This document shows, in pieces, positions 1 to 11,843 of a stretch of 64,000 nt of DNA. The translations under genes were made by a program, and so were the position numbers. Origin of the DNA: Dactylonectria macrodidyma. Taxonomy: Eukaryota > Ascomycota > Sordariomycetes > Hypocreales > Nectriaceae. The notes under the pieces were generated by a model. It saw only the letters and a list, made by a program, of their open reading frames with translations. It ran no database searches and was not told the origin of the DNA. The stretch covers positions 1,054,001-1,118,000 of the forward strand of contig JAGMUV010000011.1 in the NCBI GenBank assembly GCA_020744425.1, in the 5' to 3' direction. Every line of letters begins with the position of its first letter. The first letter of the stretch is position 1.

Positions 1-906
1 CAAGATTGTGAGGACCAGGACGAACGTAGCAGCCCAAAAGGTGACGTACTCCAAGAGATTTCCTCGGTCTGGTTTGAGCCGCATCTGAGACCATCCCTTG
101 GGGCCTTGCTCCCAGTGGTCGATGAGGTCGGATAGGTTTCGTTGCCAGTAGCAATAACTCGCTAGAGATAAGGATCGCCCGCGGCCGTACGGAACCCCTA
201 AAAATGTCCGCCCCTCTTCTAATAGAAACTCGTTTGTATCCCTGTCGTTAGGGAAGAGCAGTATTAATGTATCAATCGCTTCTTGGACCACTGCTCTTGG
301 CAAGGGGCATGAAGGATATTCGATATGATTCCGTAGACAGATTCCGTGCTCAAAGACCATGATTTTCTTGTGTTTCCAGTCGACCTTGAGATGTTGTAGC
401 AGATCACTAGTCCATGTTACCTTAAACTGGTAGTAACGAATAAGGTTCAGAATCGAAAAATCCACGGGAACTTGGCGAATATTTTTGTCTTTGGTATCTT
501 GTGGTGGCGTGAACCAATCTTCAAGCGCACCAGATAAATTTATATCCTCAGGCCAATGAAAGGAGCCGGAAAATTGGACAGACGAGTGTTGAACATCAAT
601 TGTCAACCAAATTCGAACGGCTATATCAATCGAATTGAAAGATTTACTAGAGCCATCTGAGGAGATGTCGGCCTTTGTTCCATTTTCTGTTCCTCGGATA
701 TGTTCAATCAGCTTAGTGAGATGGTCGATAGTGCCAATGGAGTATATGGATGGCTTGCGCTGGACCAGTGACATCTGCTCCTCGAGATACAAAAAGTATT
801 TGCCGTAGAGTCTGGCGTAGGTTTCGTAATCATCACGAGGCATTTGTGGCCAGATGTGAGCAAGAAGCTCAAACTTTTGATCATTGTGAAGTTGTACAAT
901 GTCCAT
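1..906 (-). CDS. Unknown fungal protein, 3' end outside window
   Basis: Starting at the ATG that ends at 906, the minus strand stays open for 302 codons to the window edge, so the C-terminus is missing. An in-frame TAG lies upstream in the non-coding part and 906 is the first ATG after it. The protein looks globular, with many Trp, Tyr and charged residues. Near residues 285-302 it enters a hydrophobic stretch (FWAATFVLVLTIL) that looks like a membrane segment close to the C-terminus. I do not recognise the family; fungal proteins of unknown function with this soluble-body-plus-terminal-helix plan are common. It is divergent from the gene starting at 1385, sharing about 480 bp of promoter. 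The open frame is seen directly; membrane anchoring is inferred. Confidence 0.72.
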   Translation of the reverse strand, partial: MDIVQLHNDQKFELLAHIWPQMPRDDYETYARLYGKYFLYLEEQMSLVQRKPSIYSIGTIDHLTKLIEHIRGTENGTKADISSDGSSKSFNSIDIAVRIWLTIDVQHSSVQFSGSFHWPEDINLSGALEDWFTPPQDTKDKNIRQVPVDFSILNLIRYYQFKVTWTSDLLQHLKVDWKHKKIMVFEHGICLRNHIEYPSCPLPRAVVQEAIDTLILLFPNDRDTNEFLLEEGRTFLGVPYGRGRSLSLASYCYWQRNLSDLIDHWEQGPKGWSQMRLKPDRGNLLEYVTFWAATFVLVLTIL

Positions 907-1384
907 GTGGTTGCTCGTGGGTTTTGAAGCCGAGGAGATAAGATGCGGTTGGATATTACTTCTAGCGGTGGCGGGTGTACAAGGGTCGACAATTTGAGGA
1001 GATGCTGGTCTTAACTATTGTGAATTGCAGATAGCAGTAAAGAGCGGTGTGATAAGAGCACAGCAATGCCCAATAAGCAGCGGAGTAAGTTGGTGGCTTG
1101 CCTGGGATGTTCTGCAAGGCGTACTCAACCCCTTGAAGCGACCCACCGAGATTTTTTGATTCAGCCTGAACCAATACCAAGTGATGGGACACTACCAATT
1201 TCCCCTTTCTCTCCCATTCTCATCTGCGCATTTGACTCTGGTGAATCACTCGACACAACCCCCCCGAAAGGACCTCTGTTACAAAACCGCTAGCACCTGA
1301 CTCACCACAAACAAACTCAAGCAATCTTTCGGTCGCCTGTGCAGTTTGTGTTTGAGTGCACTTAAAACTAACAGCCATATATTC
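907..1384. promoter_or_regulatory. Divergent intergenic region
   Basis: The 478 bp between two divergent starts (906 minus, 1385 plus) must hold both promoters. I see a pyrimidine-rich stretch at about 1200-1225 but no clear TATA box, and no supported gene. Confidence 0.5.
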
Positions 1385-4089
1385 ATGTTAGCAATCGAGC
1401 ATGAACGTCAGCGCGACGGAGACCGAGGCCACGACACACCGGCTCCCCAGCAATGTGAACCTCCGCCTCCCCAGCAATGTCAGCTTCCGTCTCCAGCCCT
1501 ATTTTTCGCGACTCTAGATCTTACTTTCGTTGAAAAAGACTTCTTGCAGCCTCACAAGGCTAGAGGTATCTGCTGCTCGGTGCAAAATGTGTGGTACTCC
1601 AACAATCACTGGCCTGAGGACGATCAATGCGCCTGGCTCTTCACGAGGGCGCATGAAACCCAAAGAATGCTCGCACCCGTGCTCGAAGATATGTGGAATT
1701 CCGTTTCAATATGGAGCTCCTTCCGAAAGAAAGCTCTGGCTTCAACGCCTTTCGCAGTTGAGCTACGAATGGCGGGACCTCGGCGCGATGACGGAGAGCA
1801 GATAACATTACGACCGAGTGTCTGGATCAGAACCACAGACGAGGCCATTGAGGCAAGTGCTCCTTGGAAGGAGCTCAAGCGTCTAATGAAGAAGCTCGGG
1901 TTGCACTCGCCACAATACGCCAGCATTTACGCCGAAGGGGGCTTGAGACTAGCGGATGATGTTGTGGCGGTTGCCAAGGAGCATCTAGCCTTGGACAAAG
2001 GCATCACGTTTCCAGGGGGCGAAGCCTTATATACTCATGTCCTGACTAACCCACCGAGAGGTTCCGCATGTGGATTGCTCTGCCTGACAACAATTATTAA
2101 GGATAGCACAGTCCTGGAACAGAACTTGTCTCGAATCGGGGGCCTCATTAGCTACAACTCCTCAAGGCAAGGCGTAACATCCGGCCACGTAATGCTTGAG
2201 TATTTTCTCAGATCTGTCTCGGACGACAGCCTATTTGCATTGCCAGTGGAGAAGCCCGGCAAAGAAGATCCGACAATAGGCCTACACTCGGGTTCATCCG
2301 ACGGTGAAGAAAGTGATGATGACCTTGAGCTAATAGATAACAACAAAAGTTGGAATGTCGGCCAGCATGCAGCGCAGGCACTTGGCCATGTTGACCTCGC
2401 CGGCTTGACGCAGTGGACTTCTGTCACACCATCCGATACAATCAACTTCGTTGTCCAGGCCCAGAAAGATCCGACTCAAAACTCATCCTGGAGAATTCAC
2501 TTATCACGGCCAATCTCAGCAGACTTTGCTCTGATATCTGGTATCGACGACTGGGAATACGACAACTACTATCTCAATCCCCTGGCACAGGAACCCCAAC
2601 AAGACATATCACTCGGGGGAAAGAAATGGGTATCGAGCTACAACGACGACATCTCCGTGAAGGCTGGTGATGTACTCATCTTGATTGGTCAGGAATCGCA
2701 ACATATAGTTGCCTCACTTCAAACCACCAAGATATCTCTCATCATTAGTGGCGCCACATTGTGGACCAGAAAGCTCAGCTTGAAAGCACCACTAAGTGAG
2801 TGATTGGGGTCTATCTTTCATTCCTAGTTAACACGACCGTGTCAAATGCAGGCCGAGGGACATCCGGATCTTGGGTGGTCGACAGCATTTCCGGGGCGTT
2901 ATGCGGGTCGATTATCGCGGTATTTGACGAGGAGCCATTCGCTCTCATGGTCACCGCTCAGACTCTTTTCTCTGATATCAGCAACTACTCCAGTTTGGCT
3001 ACCGAGCAGGCGACTCCCCCGATCGTCGCCCAGCCGTTGGGGCAGAGCGTTCAGGCAACAACAGCCAGCGAAGCTCAGGACGGTTATACCGACACGAGCG
3101 AAGACGACGCTGATGACCAGATCAAGTCGATCGATGCTGGTTCCTCCCTATCCGATTATACAGGCAGCTCGACCACGTCCATGGGCTCTAGCATCTTCGG
3201 AGACCAAGTCGTTGTCAACGGCCGTACATACCAGGACGCAAACGGCAGGTACTGGGCACCAATTGATGAGGCAGCCTCTGAAGCGCTCGATCTCCTCCAT
3301 TATATGTCTGTGCTCATTCTTGATGGAAAACTTTACCTTGCACCATTGGAAAAGAACCAGGTCCACAACGTCCTTGATATCGGGACAGGTACGGGCATGT
3401 GGGCAATGGATTTCGCCGATGAATTCCCTGAGGCTGAGGTAATCGGTATCGATATCTCACCCATACAGCCAACCTGGGTTCCACCTAACCTTAGGTTTGA
3501 GATCGATGATTTTACGCTAGACTGGACCTTTCACAATGATTCGGCTGATTTTATACATATGCGATTCTTGCGCGGAAGTGTGTCTGATTGGCACTCTCTC
3601 TACAAGAATGCCTTTAGGACGACTAAACCTGGCGGTTGGATTGAGACACATGAGGACAACCCAGTGTTCTATAACCATGACGGGCCGATCGAGGACGGCA
3701 GCGCTATAGCAGAGTGGGGCAAGCTCTTCCTGAACGGTAGTGAGAAACTCGGGCGAATCTTTACTCCGATTCCTGATAATCTGCAGGAAGAGGGTCTTGT
3801 GTCGGCTGGTTTCGTTGACATTAAATCTCAGACATATAAAGTGCCTATTGGGAGGTGGCCAGAGGAGGAGAGGGTGAAGAAAATCGGAATGTTGGCGAAA
3901 ATGAACATTTCGGCTGATGTACAGGGGCATATTGGCTTTATGGCTCATCTGTGTGGATGGACGAGCGAGGAGATTACTATATACTGCACTAGGCTTCGTG
4001 ACGAGCTTAGGTCTTTGACGGCGCATGCTTTTTACTATCAGCGGATTGTATGGGGTCGAAAGCCTGGGAAGGATGAAGCTTCTGTGTAA
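1385..4089 (+). CDS. Fusion: degenerate trypsin-like (GxSGS) module + LaeA-like methyltransferase
   Basis: Two exons, 1385..2795 and 2852..4089; the 56-bp intron starts GTGAGT and ends GCAG. They join in frame to give 882 residues. The N-terminal ~490 residues resemble a widespread fungal protein of unknown function. It ends in a Ser-protease-like motif at residues 473-477 (G-T-S-G-S-W), where trypsin-fold enzymes have GDSGS. The Asp is replaced by Thr and I find no convincing catalytic His or Asp, so this half is probably not a protease. A Ser/Asp-rich linker (about 500-590) leads to a class I SAM-dependent methyltransferase with motif I (VLDIGTGTGMW, about 644) and an acidic residue in GIDIS, the pattern of LaeA-like methyltransferases. 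The first in-frame ATG is 1385. An ATG near 2947 could start a separate methyltransferase, so single-protein status needs RNA evidence. Confidence 0.78.
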
Positions 4090-4728
4090 GAAACTTGTCA
4101 ATTAGTCATTTTATTGACTTCCTAGCAGTCTAGGCTATTAAGATGAGACTATAATTAACAATGAGAGCAAACGTGCGTTAAGAAAATACTAACACTAACC
4201 CAGAGACTTTAGTTTTATTTTCAAGCTATTGTGAACTCAGGGTTCACCTAATTTGGTTTGCCATTGTCATTCCCGCGCATCTGACCCGTGGACTTAGGAT
4301 AATTGGAGAAGCTCTATCCATCTAGCTAACTTTAATTGCTTACAGGCTTTCGTATTCAGAAGGTGAGTCTGGGGGAGAAAAAGATGATAGAGTAAATTTT
4401 GTACGAATCTCTCCACCGGGCGTCCAAAGAGTGTGCTTGCTGCTTGTAGTTTGTTGGTGACCATACCACACCGGTAAGGGAGGGGGCAAGCTTCTGAGTC
4501 AAGCCCCTAGGTCATCATGTTGTCTCCCTCAAAGTGCTAAGTACTAAATACGAAGCAGTGATCCATCCGTAGTTGTATCGTTTAGTCGAAGGCAGGTGTC
4601 TAGGGCCAGCAGTCGACTTGAGCCACTAAATTGCAACACAAACATATCTTAAAGAAGAAAGTGATTCGGGACTATCTTGAATCCTTCATCGAACTAAGCT
4701 CAGAACTAGTTCCTTTGACGATAGATAT
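4090..4728. other. Convergent intergenic region, no gene seen
   Basis: This 639-bp stretch separates the 3' ends of two convergent genes. It is AT-rich at its left end and must contain both polyadenylation regions. I see no reading frame with a plausible start and no RNA gene. Confidence 0.5.
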
Positions 4729-6508
4729 TTAGCAATGCTCATGGGGCGTTGCATCACGAGTGGGCACATCGTCCACCTTTGAGGTGTGTGACGGCTTTCT
4801 CCACCACGCCCGTACCACCAACTGCCGTTCGAGAAAGACCACACCGATGGCGACAGTAACAAGCGTGATTGGCAGAGTCGAGGAAATAAAAGGTACCCAG
4901 GATTTCTCACTAGTGGGGAAGATGCCTGCACTGAAGATGCTCTAGTCAAATATTCACAGTTAGTGCATCGTGACTCAATATCCGTAGTCTCAGCTTGTTC
5001 TCGACACGAGGACCCGGAGCTAATGTTAGGGGCGCACTCACAGCAATGAGACTAGCAGGCGCAAAAACTAGGGCTAGGATCGCAATAAGACTGGTCTGCG
5101 AAGTCTCTTGGTGCGCGACCATGTTGTCGATCTACAGGCCGTTAGCACACTCCTCCGTATTCCCTCCAGTATTCCGACAGCAGGTCTCATTCCATACCAT
5201 GGAGATTTGTACACCAACTCGTTCTCGGAGACACCCAATCTGGGCTTTTCGGCTGTTTGTGTGGGCCAGTTCGTAGTCGATGTCGTCACGAATGGTTTGC
5301 CATGCCCCATCCCCGGTTTTCGCCTTGAGCAACTGCCCGACGTCTCCTTCGCTGGAAATTCTCTGAAAAAACTCCCAGGCCGCGACCTCGAATTCGACTG
5401 CATGATTCACAAACATGAGGTTGTTTTGGCATAAATGCAGGACGCTCATCACGCTGTAGAAATTATGAGGCCACCTCACCAGCGTCTTGTTTGGGTCTTC
5501 CCACGACGATGCTCGGGTCTGTACTTCGGCACCTAGAATGTACTTGTCTAAGTCGCTCCGCTTTGATTCGGAGGTGGCGCCACACTCCACCAAGATCATC
5601 ACGATGAGCGCGAGGGGATTTCGTCTCACGAGTTTTGATGTCGGCCCCAAGCCATTCAACGTCTTGATGACGCGGTTTAGGTCCCTTGCGGTCGCATCAA
5701 ATAAAAGACAAGTTGTGACAGATAATTCTAAGTCGACTCGTATCGCGCAGAAGATCTCACGCACGGGTGTTTTCGGCGAAGAAAACAGAATCACTAATAA
5801 TACTGGCTTCAGCTCAGGTTCCGTCAACTTCGATCAGGCGGAGACTTGATACGTACGCAGAGTCTTTTTCCCGTCGCTGTGATACTCAATGAATCGAGAA
5901 AAAACGCCATGAATAGATGTGATAGTCTTTTCCACCTTGTCGGGGAATTCTAAGCTTTGGATAATCGTTTCGAAAAGGCTCTTGTCAAGACTGAGGCCGA
6001 GCAAGGTTCCGTTGCCTGTCCCGGCGCTAGAACTTGTTAGTATGCATCTGCTAGAACATTTGAAGGGAGAAAGAATGAGCTACATCATGAACAACGACTG
6101 CCCGGTATTCAATCCTTCGGTTACAGGTATTTCGCTCGCCGGAGACTTCTTCGGGAAAGTCTGCATACATGTTAGAACATGGACGATATACAAGTAGGGA
6201 GAATTGAGTGTTTCAAAACTGCTCCACATCCTTTTAGAAACTCTATGACTCCATTCCGATCTTGCCATTGGCCCTGGGAAGTCCCTGTGCTGCTTTCATC
6301 TGCGATAGGAGTATATCATCAGTAATGCAGCTTCCCATGGACGGTAGTGGTAGTAGTAAAAACGAAAATAACTGGGCCAACACGCACCATTTACAAGACA
6401 ATACAGGCTTGGTGGCTTCTTGAGGTCAAATTTAATGCCTCTTCCCTCTGTTACACCACTCTCGACCTCAATTTCTAGGCTGGTAACGTGCGAAACTGGC
6501 TTTGACAT
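4729..6508 (-). CDS. CorA-like fungal membrane protein (two C-terminal TM segments)
   Basis: Six exons with fully compatible phases: 6508..6395, 6289..6084, 6026..5857, 5802..5198, 5131..5042 and 4941..4729, giving 465 residues from the tentative ATG at 6508. Introns are about 54-105 bp; the one at 6027-6083 has a perfect TACTAAC branch site. The last two exons encode two closely spaced hydrophobic segments, LIAILALVFAPASLIASIF and PITLVTVAIGVVFLERQ, after a long soluble, partly helical body. This is the plan of fungal CorA/Mg2+-transporter-like proteins, which often lack the strict GMN motif; I do not see GMN here either, so transport activity is uncertain. The upstream end is unresolved: open sequence to 6787 could hold another exon spliced just before the ATG used here. 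It is convergent with the LaeA-like gene. Confidence 0.75.
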
Positions 6509-6787
6509 CTCACCAAATTGCGATAGTTAGAAAGACTGGTGAAGCGCAAAATAATTAAAATAGTCGCGTCTTTCTCCGGCCTAATTTTCTGAGTGAGGCT
6601 TTGAGAAATCAATTTGCAGCATTGAAGGACTTTCATAACGAAGGCACGGCATCTTCGGCTGATGGTATTTTGATAAGCGATGCCATGGGTGGCTTCCATT
6701 GGGAGCTGACGCTGCCACGTAGTCGTCTGTTATAGGCCAAAGCTCCTGTAGCTGGACTTTGAAGTCCGATGATATAATGAAAGTCAC

Positions 6788-8159
6788 TCAGCGTCTAACA
6801 ACTGAGCGGTTTCGTATTACCGAAGGAATAAATAATTACCATACAAATTTCAAGGCCTAAATATTGGTTTTGCTTGAAATTTTACGTCCTTTTTTCGGGA
6901 ATTGACGTCTAGAACAACTAGACCTCAAGATGGAGTGCATAGAAAGCCATGTGGTTTTAAGACTGCCTCATCATAAAACTGACGGTTCTACTAACAAGTT
7001 ATCACATCTAACGTGGGTGCGCTGGCACGGACCTGAACTGAAAGCAATTTAACCCTATAGACGAAAATTCCCAGATCACGTGCACCCTTATGCTAAGAAG
7101 GTTCTTTTTTGCCTTATGCAGGTTTTGAAGTTGAGAAAATCACAATCTCAGTCAATCCGTCTTCATAAGGCCTTAGTCAACTTTCGGCAGAGTCTCCCAT
7201 GCCTTATTCAATTCAATTATCCGTTGCTTTAAGCCCTTTTGCACTAATCAGATTCCCAGCGGGTGCCACAAGTAGTAGAGTCGCTAACTCAAAGCGCCAG
7301 GAGCTTAGCTGTAGAAATGGAAATGGTTTTTAGTGTGCTTGAGATTCGTCTCCGAATATGCTGGCATGGATAGTATACGATTATCGTAAAACACGTGCAC
7401 ATTAAAGACAATGTATATAAATACATGATAGCACTGATTGAGATCGTCATTTTCTTATTATTGACATCAACAATATCGCTGGTATAAGGGCTTTCTCAAC
7501 TCATGTGCTGCGTGTCGGGGGGTTTCAAGATCCTAGGCCACCAAACAGTTGATCTTCTCATCCCCACCCCATACTACAACACTTGCAGGCCAGGAGAACT
7601 GGCCTGGGATGATGGCTTACTGAGCTGAGAAGTGCGAGTCTCCCAGGAGATAACCTCAATACCGAAAACTTTTAGCGCTCTGGAGGATCTTGGCCTTTTT
7701 TAGACCATGTAGATGCTTGACGCGACTCGATTGCTACATTCGGTGTTATGTCGAAGGTCACCACATCCATGTTAAGCCAGTGGAAGAGTATTTCCCTCGT
7801 CAAAGCACTTCCAGTTTCGGAGACGTATTGCCTGCCTATTTGTCACTCCTACGGGGGGTAATGTTATAGGAAGCAGTGATCAAACAGTGAATTGGAGCGC
7901 AGAATATGCCTCAGGCATGCGATTTGCATGCGGGGTTTTGACCCTGGCTCTAATCCTGTGGTCAGCCTTACTGTTGCATTGTGATATCCCATATCGCTAT
8001 AGGCATAAATTTATGTAGCCCAAGTCAGAAGAACCACATTGCGACCTCTACCCCGCACCCAACCTTTATTTCCATCGTCGTTATTCTCACATAGTTTGGC
8101 CAGAGTCGTATTTCCTGGAACTAGTGACTTCATATGTAAGGACTGCAGTTCGACTCATC
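6788..8159. other. Long intergenic region
   Basis: About 1.37 kb without a supportable gene. It contains the short inverted element GCATGC-GATTT-GCATGC near 7916-7932 and AT-rich stretches. The right end must hold the promoter of the Nma111-like gene. No tRNA or transposon ends seen. Confidence 0.5.
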
Positions 8160-11100
8160 ATGGGGATGAACACGCAAAACTCCGGCCACTCTGAGGTCGT
8201 ATTTGAGCACCAGAAACTTCGGGAGCCTAATGGAGGCCCGATCACCAACCATGAGCCTAGATCTGAAGCAGCTGAAGAGGACGTGGCTTTGGAGGGGCGA
8301 GAACCAGCAGCCTGGCAAGAGACTATTCACAAAGTCGCTCGTGGCGTTGTGTCGATAAAATTCTGCCACCCGTACTCGTTCGATACTGGGTTTTCGTCCA
8401 ACAGTGAAGCCACTGGATTTGTTGTCGACGCTGAGAGAGGGTGAGTTTGGGTGATGTATGAGTAGGGCGGGATGCTGATTCGCCTAGGTATGTTTTGACA
8501 AACCGACATGTTGTCGGTCCTGGTCCGTTTTGGGGGTATTTAATCTTCCACAATCAAGAAGAGGTTGATGCGTATGCTCTCTATCGTGATCCCATTCACG
8601 ATTTTGGAATTCTGCGCTTTGACCCAAATTCGGTCAAGTACATGGAGATCCTCCCTTTGGAACTTCGACCAGATTTGGCAAAAGGTAAATACAATATACC
8701 CTTATATTTGTTAGAGACACTTGGCTTATGTCTTCTCAGTCGGGGCCGAAATAAAGGTCATCGGCAACGATTGTGGAGAAAGGTTGAGTATTTTGTCTGG
8801 GTACATCAGTCGGCTTGACCGAAATGCCCCGAAGTACTCGGGCTACAACGACTTTAACACCTGTTATTACCAAGCCAATGCATCGGCTAAGGGGGGAAGC
8901 TCAGGAAGTCCTGTCACTAACATTGACGGCCAGGCTATCGCCATTCAGGCAGGCGGTCGATCTGACGGAGCTTCGACCGACTATTTTCTTCCCTTGCATG
9001 GCCCTCTAAGAGCTTTGCAGCAGATTCAGCGCGGAGAGGTCCCCGCCAGAGGAGATATTCAGTGCAGATTTCTCTTGAAGCCTTATGATGAGTGTCGCCG
9101 ACTTGGGCTTACGCCCGATCTAGAAGCGAAGGTACGAGAACTCCGGCCTGAAGGCACAAGCATGTTGGTAGTCCAGACAGTTCTTCCAGAAGGGCCGGCC
9201 GATGAAAAGCTCAAAGTCGGGGATATTTTGATCGAAATCAACGCAGAATTGGCGACAGATTTCCTCCCACTCGAGACTATGCTGGATGCAAACATCGGAC
9301 AGACACTTCAGCTTCTGGTTCAGAGAGGCGGCAAGGACATTCAGGTCGACATCTTGGTGAGAGATATCCAAGATATAACTCCTAGCTGCTTCTTGGCTGC
9401 TTCTGGTATATCCTTTCACAACCTCTCATATCAGGTGGCTCAGCGATATGCGATTGCCTGCAAAGGTGTATACGTGTCTGAGTCCGCATCGCTTGGTTTG
9501 ACGAAGCGGAACGGTCTGGTCATTCAAAGCGTCAATCACAAGGCTACACCAAATTTGGACAAGTTCATTGAAGTTTGGAGGGATATTCCTGACAAAACCC
9601 AGACTGTGGTATTGTACAAAGACTTGACGGATCTTGAAATGTTGCGAACCAAAGTCGTCACAGTCAACCGACATTGGCCTTCTCTTATGAAGATGGTGCG
9701 TCGAAACGATGTCACAGGCCTATGGGATTTCGAAGTTTTGGCCGAACCACTCCCCCGGCCATTGCCGTCCCCTTCAAAGGCCTCCTTTCACCAACCGAAG
9801 AACCTACCATACCCTGCGATTGCAGAAGCCATCAAAAGCTTTGTCCGTGTCAAATGTGTGATACCATTGTTGGTCGATGGGTATGGAGCAAAAACAAGAG
9901 TTGGTATGGGTCTGGTAGTTGATGCATCGAAAGGAGTGGTTCTTGTGTCCAGAGCGATTGTGCCGAATCTATTGTGCGAGATCGAGATCACCATTGCTGA
10001 ATCGATCGTACTCGAAGGGGAAGTGCTATTCCTGCATCCCTCTCAGAACTACTCAGTTATCCAATATGACCCCCAGCTCGTGGATGCGGATGTGAGGAGC
10101 GCAATCATGAGTACCGACAAGATTAGTCAAGGAGCTTCGGCCTTGTTCGTTGGAAACGCCGACAACGGAAGGGTTCTCTATACCTCAACGGTCGTCACCA
10201 GAGTTCAGCCCCTCCTGTTGGGTACCATCGATCCACCAAGATATCGTCCCATCAACATGGATTTTGTCGGAGTCGACACACCGCTTGGCAATCAATGTTC
10301 CAGCGGCGTTTTGATGACAACGGAAGGGGAGGTTCAAGCCTTTTGGATGAACTATGAGTTACAAAAATCTCAAACTTACTACGGAGTCCTTTCGACGGTC
10401 TTTATTCCTGTTTTGTCGCAGATCCTTGATGGAATCACACCGAAGTTACGCATCTTACCTGTGGAGTTTGAACCGATTAAGATGGTCCAGGCAAAGGTGA
10501 GGGGGGTTTCCTCCGAATGGGTAGAGAAGGTTGAAGTCAGGGCGGCTGATCACCAACTCTTCACCGTCAAGAGGAGTTTTCAAGAACAAGTGGGTGGATT
10601 GGAAGAAGCAGACATCCTACTCACATTGAATGGGGAGCTCATCACAGAGGCTTCAATGCTTGATATAATGTATTGGAATGAGGTTCTTGAAGCCCAAATT
10701 GTGAGAGGGGGCCAGCAACTGACTCTACAGCTCCATACAATCCTCGACGATGATGTAGAGACTGTTCATCTGATCAACCTTTGTGGAGCGACGTTTCAGA
10801 GGCCGCATCGTGCGATAAGGCAGCAGATCAAAAAACTCCCCAGCGAGGTTTATGTTGCCTCTAGGCTCTACGGCTCCCCTGCAGCTCGGTATGCCCTTTC
10901 GCCTACCACTTTCATTACTCACATCAACGATATCCCAACTCCGGATCTTGACAGCGTGATTCAAGTTTCTAGGGAGATCCCGGATAATATATGTGAGTAC
11001 ACAAATATGGCACGATCCTATCCGCGGCCAACTTTTGCATGATACTAACACTTGTCTTTTCAACTGCCAGATTTCCGGGTTCGAGGGGTTTCACTCAAAG

Positions 11101-11255
11101 CTATACCGTTCGTTATCACTATCAAGAAAAATGAACATTATTTTCCAACAACGGAATGGCTTCGAGACTCAACTGAACCTCTGGGGTGGCGAAGGATGAC
11201 ATATGAAGAAGGGAAAATATGCCCCGGGGAGAGCCAAAAGGGGATTTCGTGTTAG
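8160..11255 (+). CDS. Nma111/HtrA2-like serine protease
   Basis: Four exons: 8160..8440, 8488..8684, 8740..10992 and 11071..11255, giving 971 residues. All introns (47, 55, 55 and 78 bp class) are GT-AG and the phases fit. The protein has the full Nma111 plan: an active HtrA-type protease domain, PDZ-like regions, a second degenerate protease domain and further PDZ-like sequence. The triad is visible: His101 (TNRHVV), Asp132 (HDFGI) and Ser214 (GGSSGSPV). In the second half the Ser motif has decayed to CSSGVL, as in the family. The C-terminus ([20 protein letters not shown]) matches known Nma111 ends. Nma111 is a nuclear protease linked to cell death and lipid homeostasis in yeast. This copy lacks the basic, NLS-like N-terminus I would expect of the housekeeping gene, so it may be a second, divergent paralogue. 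Confidence 0.9.
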
Positions 11256-11770
11256 CTTGTACCAAGGCTTGAGGGTCCCAAATTGACAGACGTCATGATC
11301 CGTTAGCCCGTAGCTCATTTTATGGTTAGAAGCCAAGTAGAAGGGTTAGGCCAAACATGATGGACGGAATGCTTGCCTTCAGCTGACATTCTGGTCCATC
11401 CTGAAGCATTTGAACAATGGACAAATTTAACCACGTGAAGTAACATTTGGAATAGAGGCTTGCTAATTGGGAAACTTTAGAATTTTATCTAATGGATAGA
11501 GAGTGAAAAGACTATTTCCTACACAGCATCCAATCAATGACCTAGAGTAGATCCTTGGTTTTCGTTTCTTTCTTTGCAGAGAGCCTTTGTTGCACAGTGC
11601 CCAGATGTTTAAAAAATGGTTTAATTTTCGAAGTATGATGGATGTTGGTACTCAAGGCTAACTGTCCTACTAAGCCCGAACCCTTATCATTGCCCAACAC
11701 ATTATTAATTACAATGGAGCCTTTTCCGTCTTCTCAATAGCTCGTTTGAGTAAGAGAGAACTAAAAAGAT
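11256..11770. other. Intergenic region between protease gene and tRNA
   Basis: The 3' flank of the protease gene; AT-rich, with no supported reading frame. Confidence 0.45.
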
Positions 11771-11843
11771 TGCGACTAAGGGGAATCGAACCCCTCCCTA
11801 ATGCTTGGAAGGCATCAATGCTAAACCACTACATCATAGACGC
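11771..11843 (-). tRNA. tRNA-Gly (anticodon TCC)
   Basis: The minus strand folds as a tRNA. The acceptor strand GCGTCTA pairs with TAGTCGC and is followed by discriminator A. There is a D arm of the ATGTAGTGGTTTAGCAT type, an anticodon arm GATGC-CTTCCAA-GCATT with anticodon TCC, and a T arm AGGGG-TTCGATT-CCCCT. It has no intron. Acceptor position 4:69 is a U-U mismatch where other tRNAs pair, so it may be a slightly diverged copy or an early pseudogene. Confidence 0.88.

Noticed and set aside
6080..6268. Alternative frame for the third exon region of the CorA-like gene (reading FPEEVSGERN...)
   Set aside because: Its phase does not fit the next exon, while the FPKKSPASEIP frame fits both neighbours.
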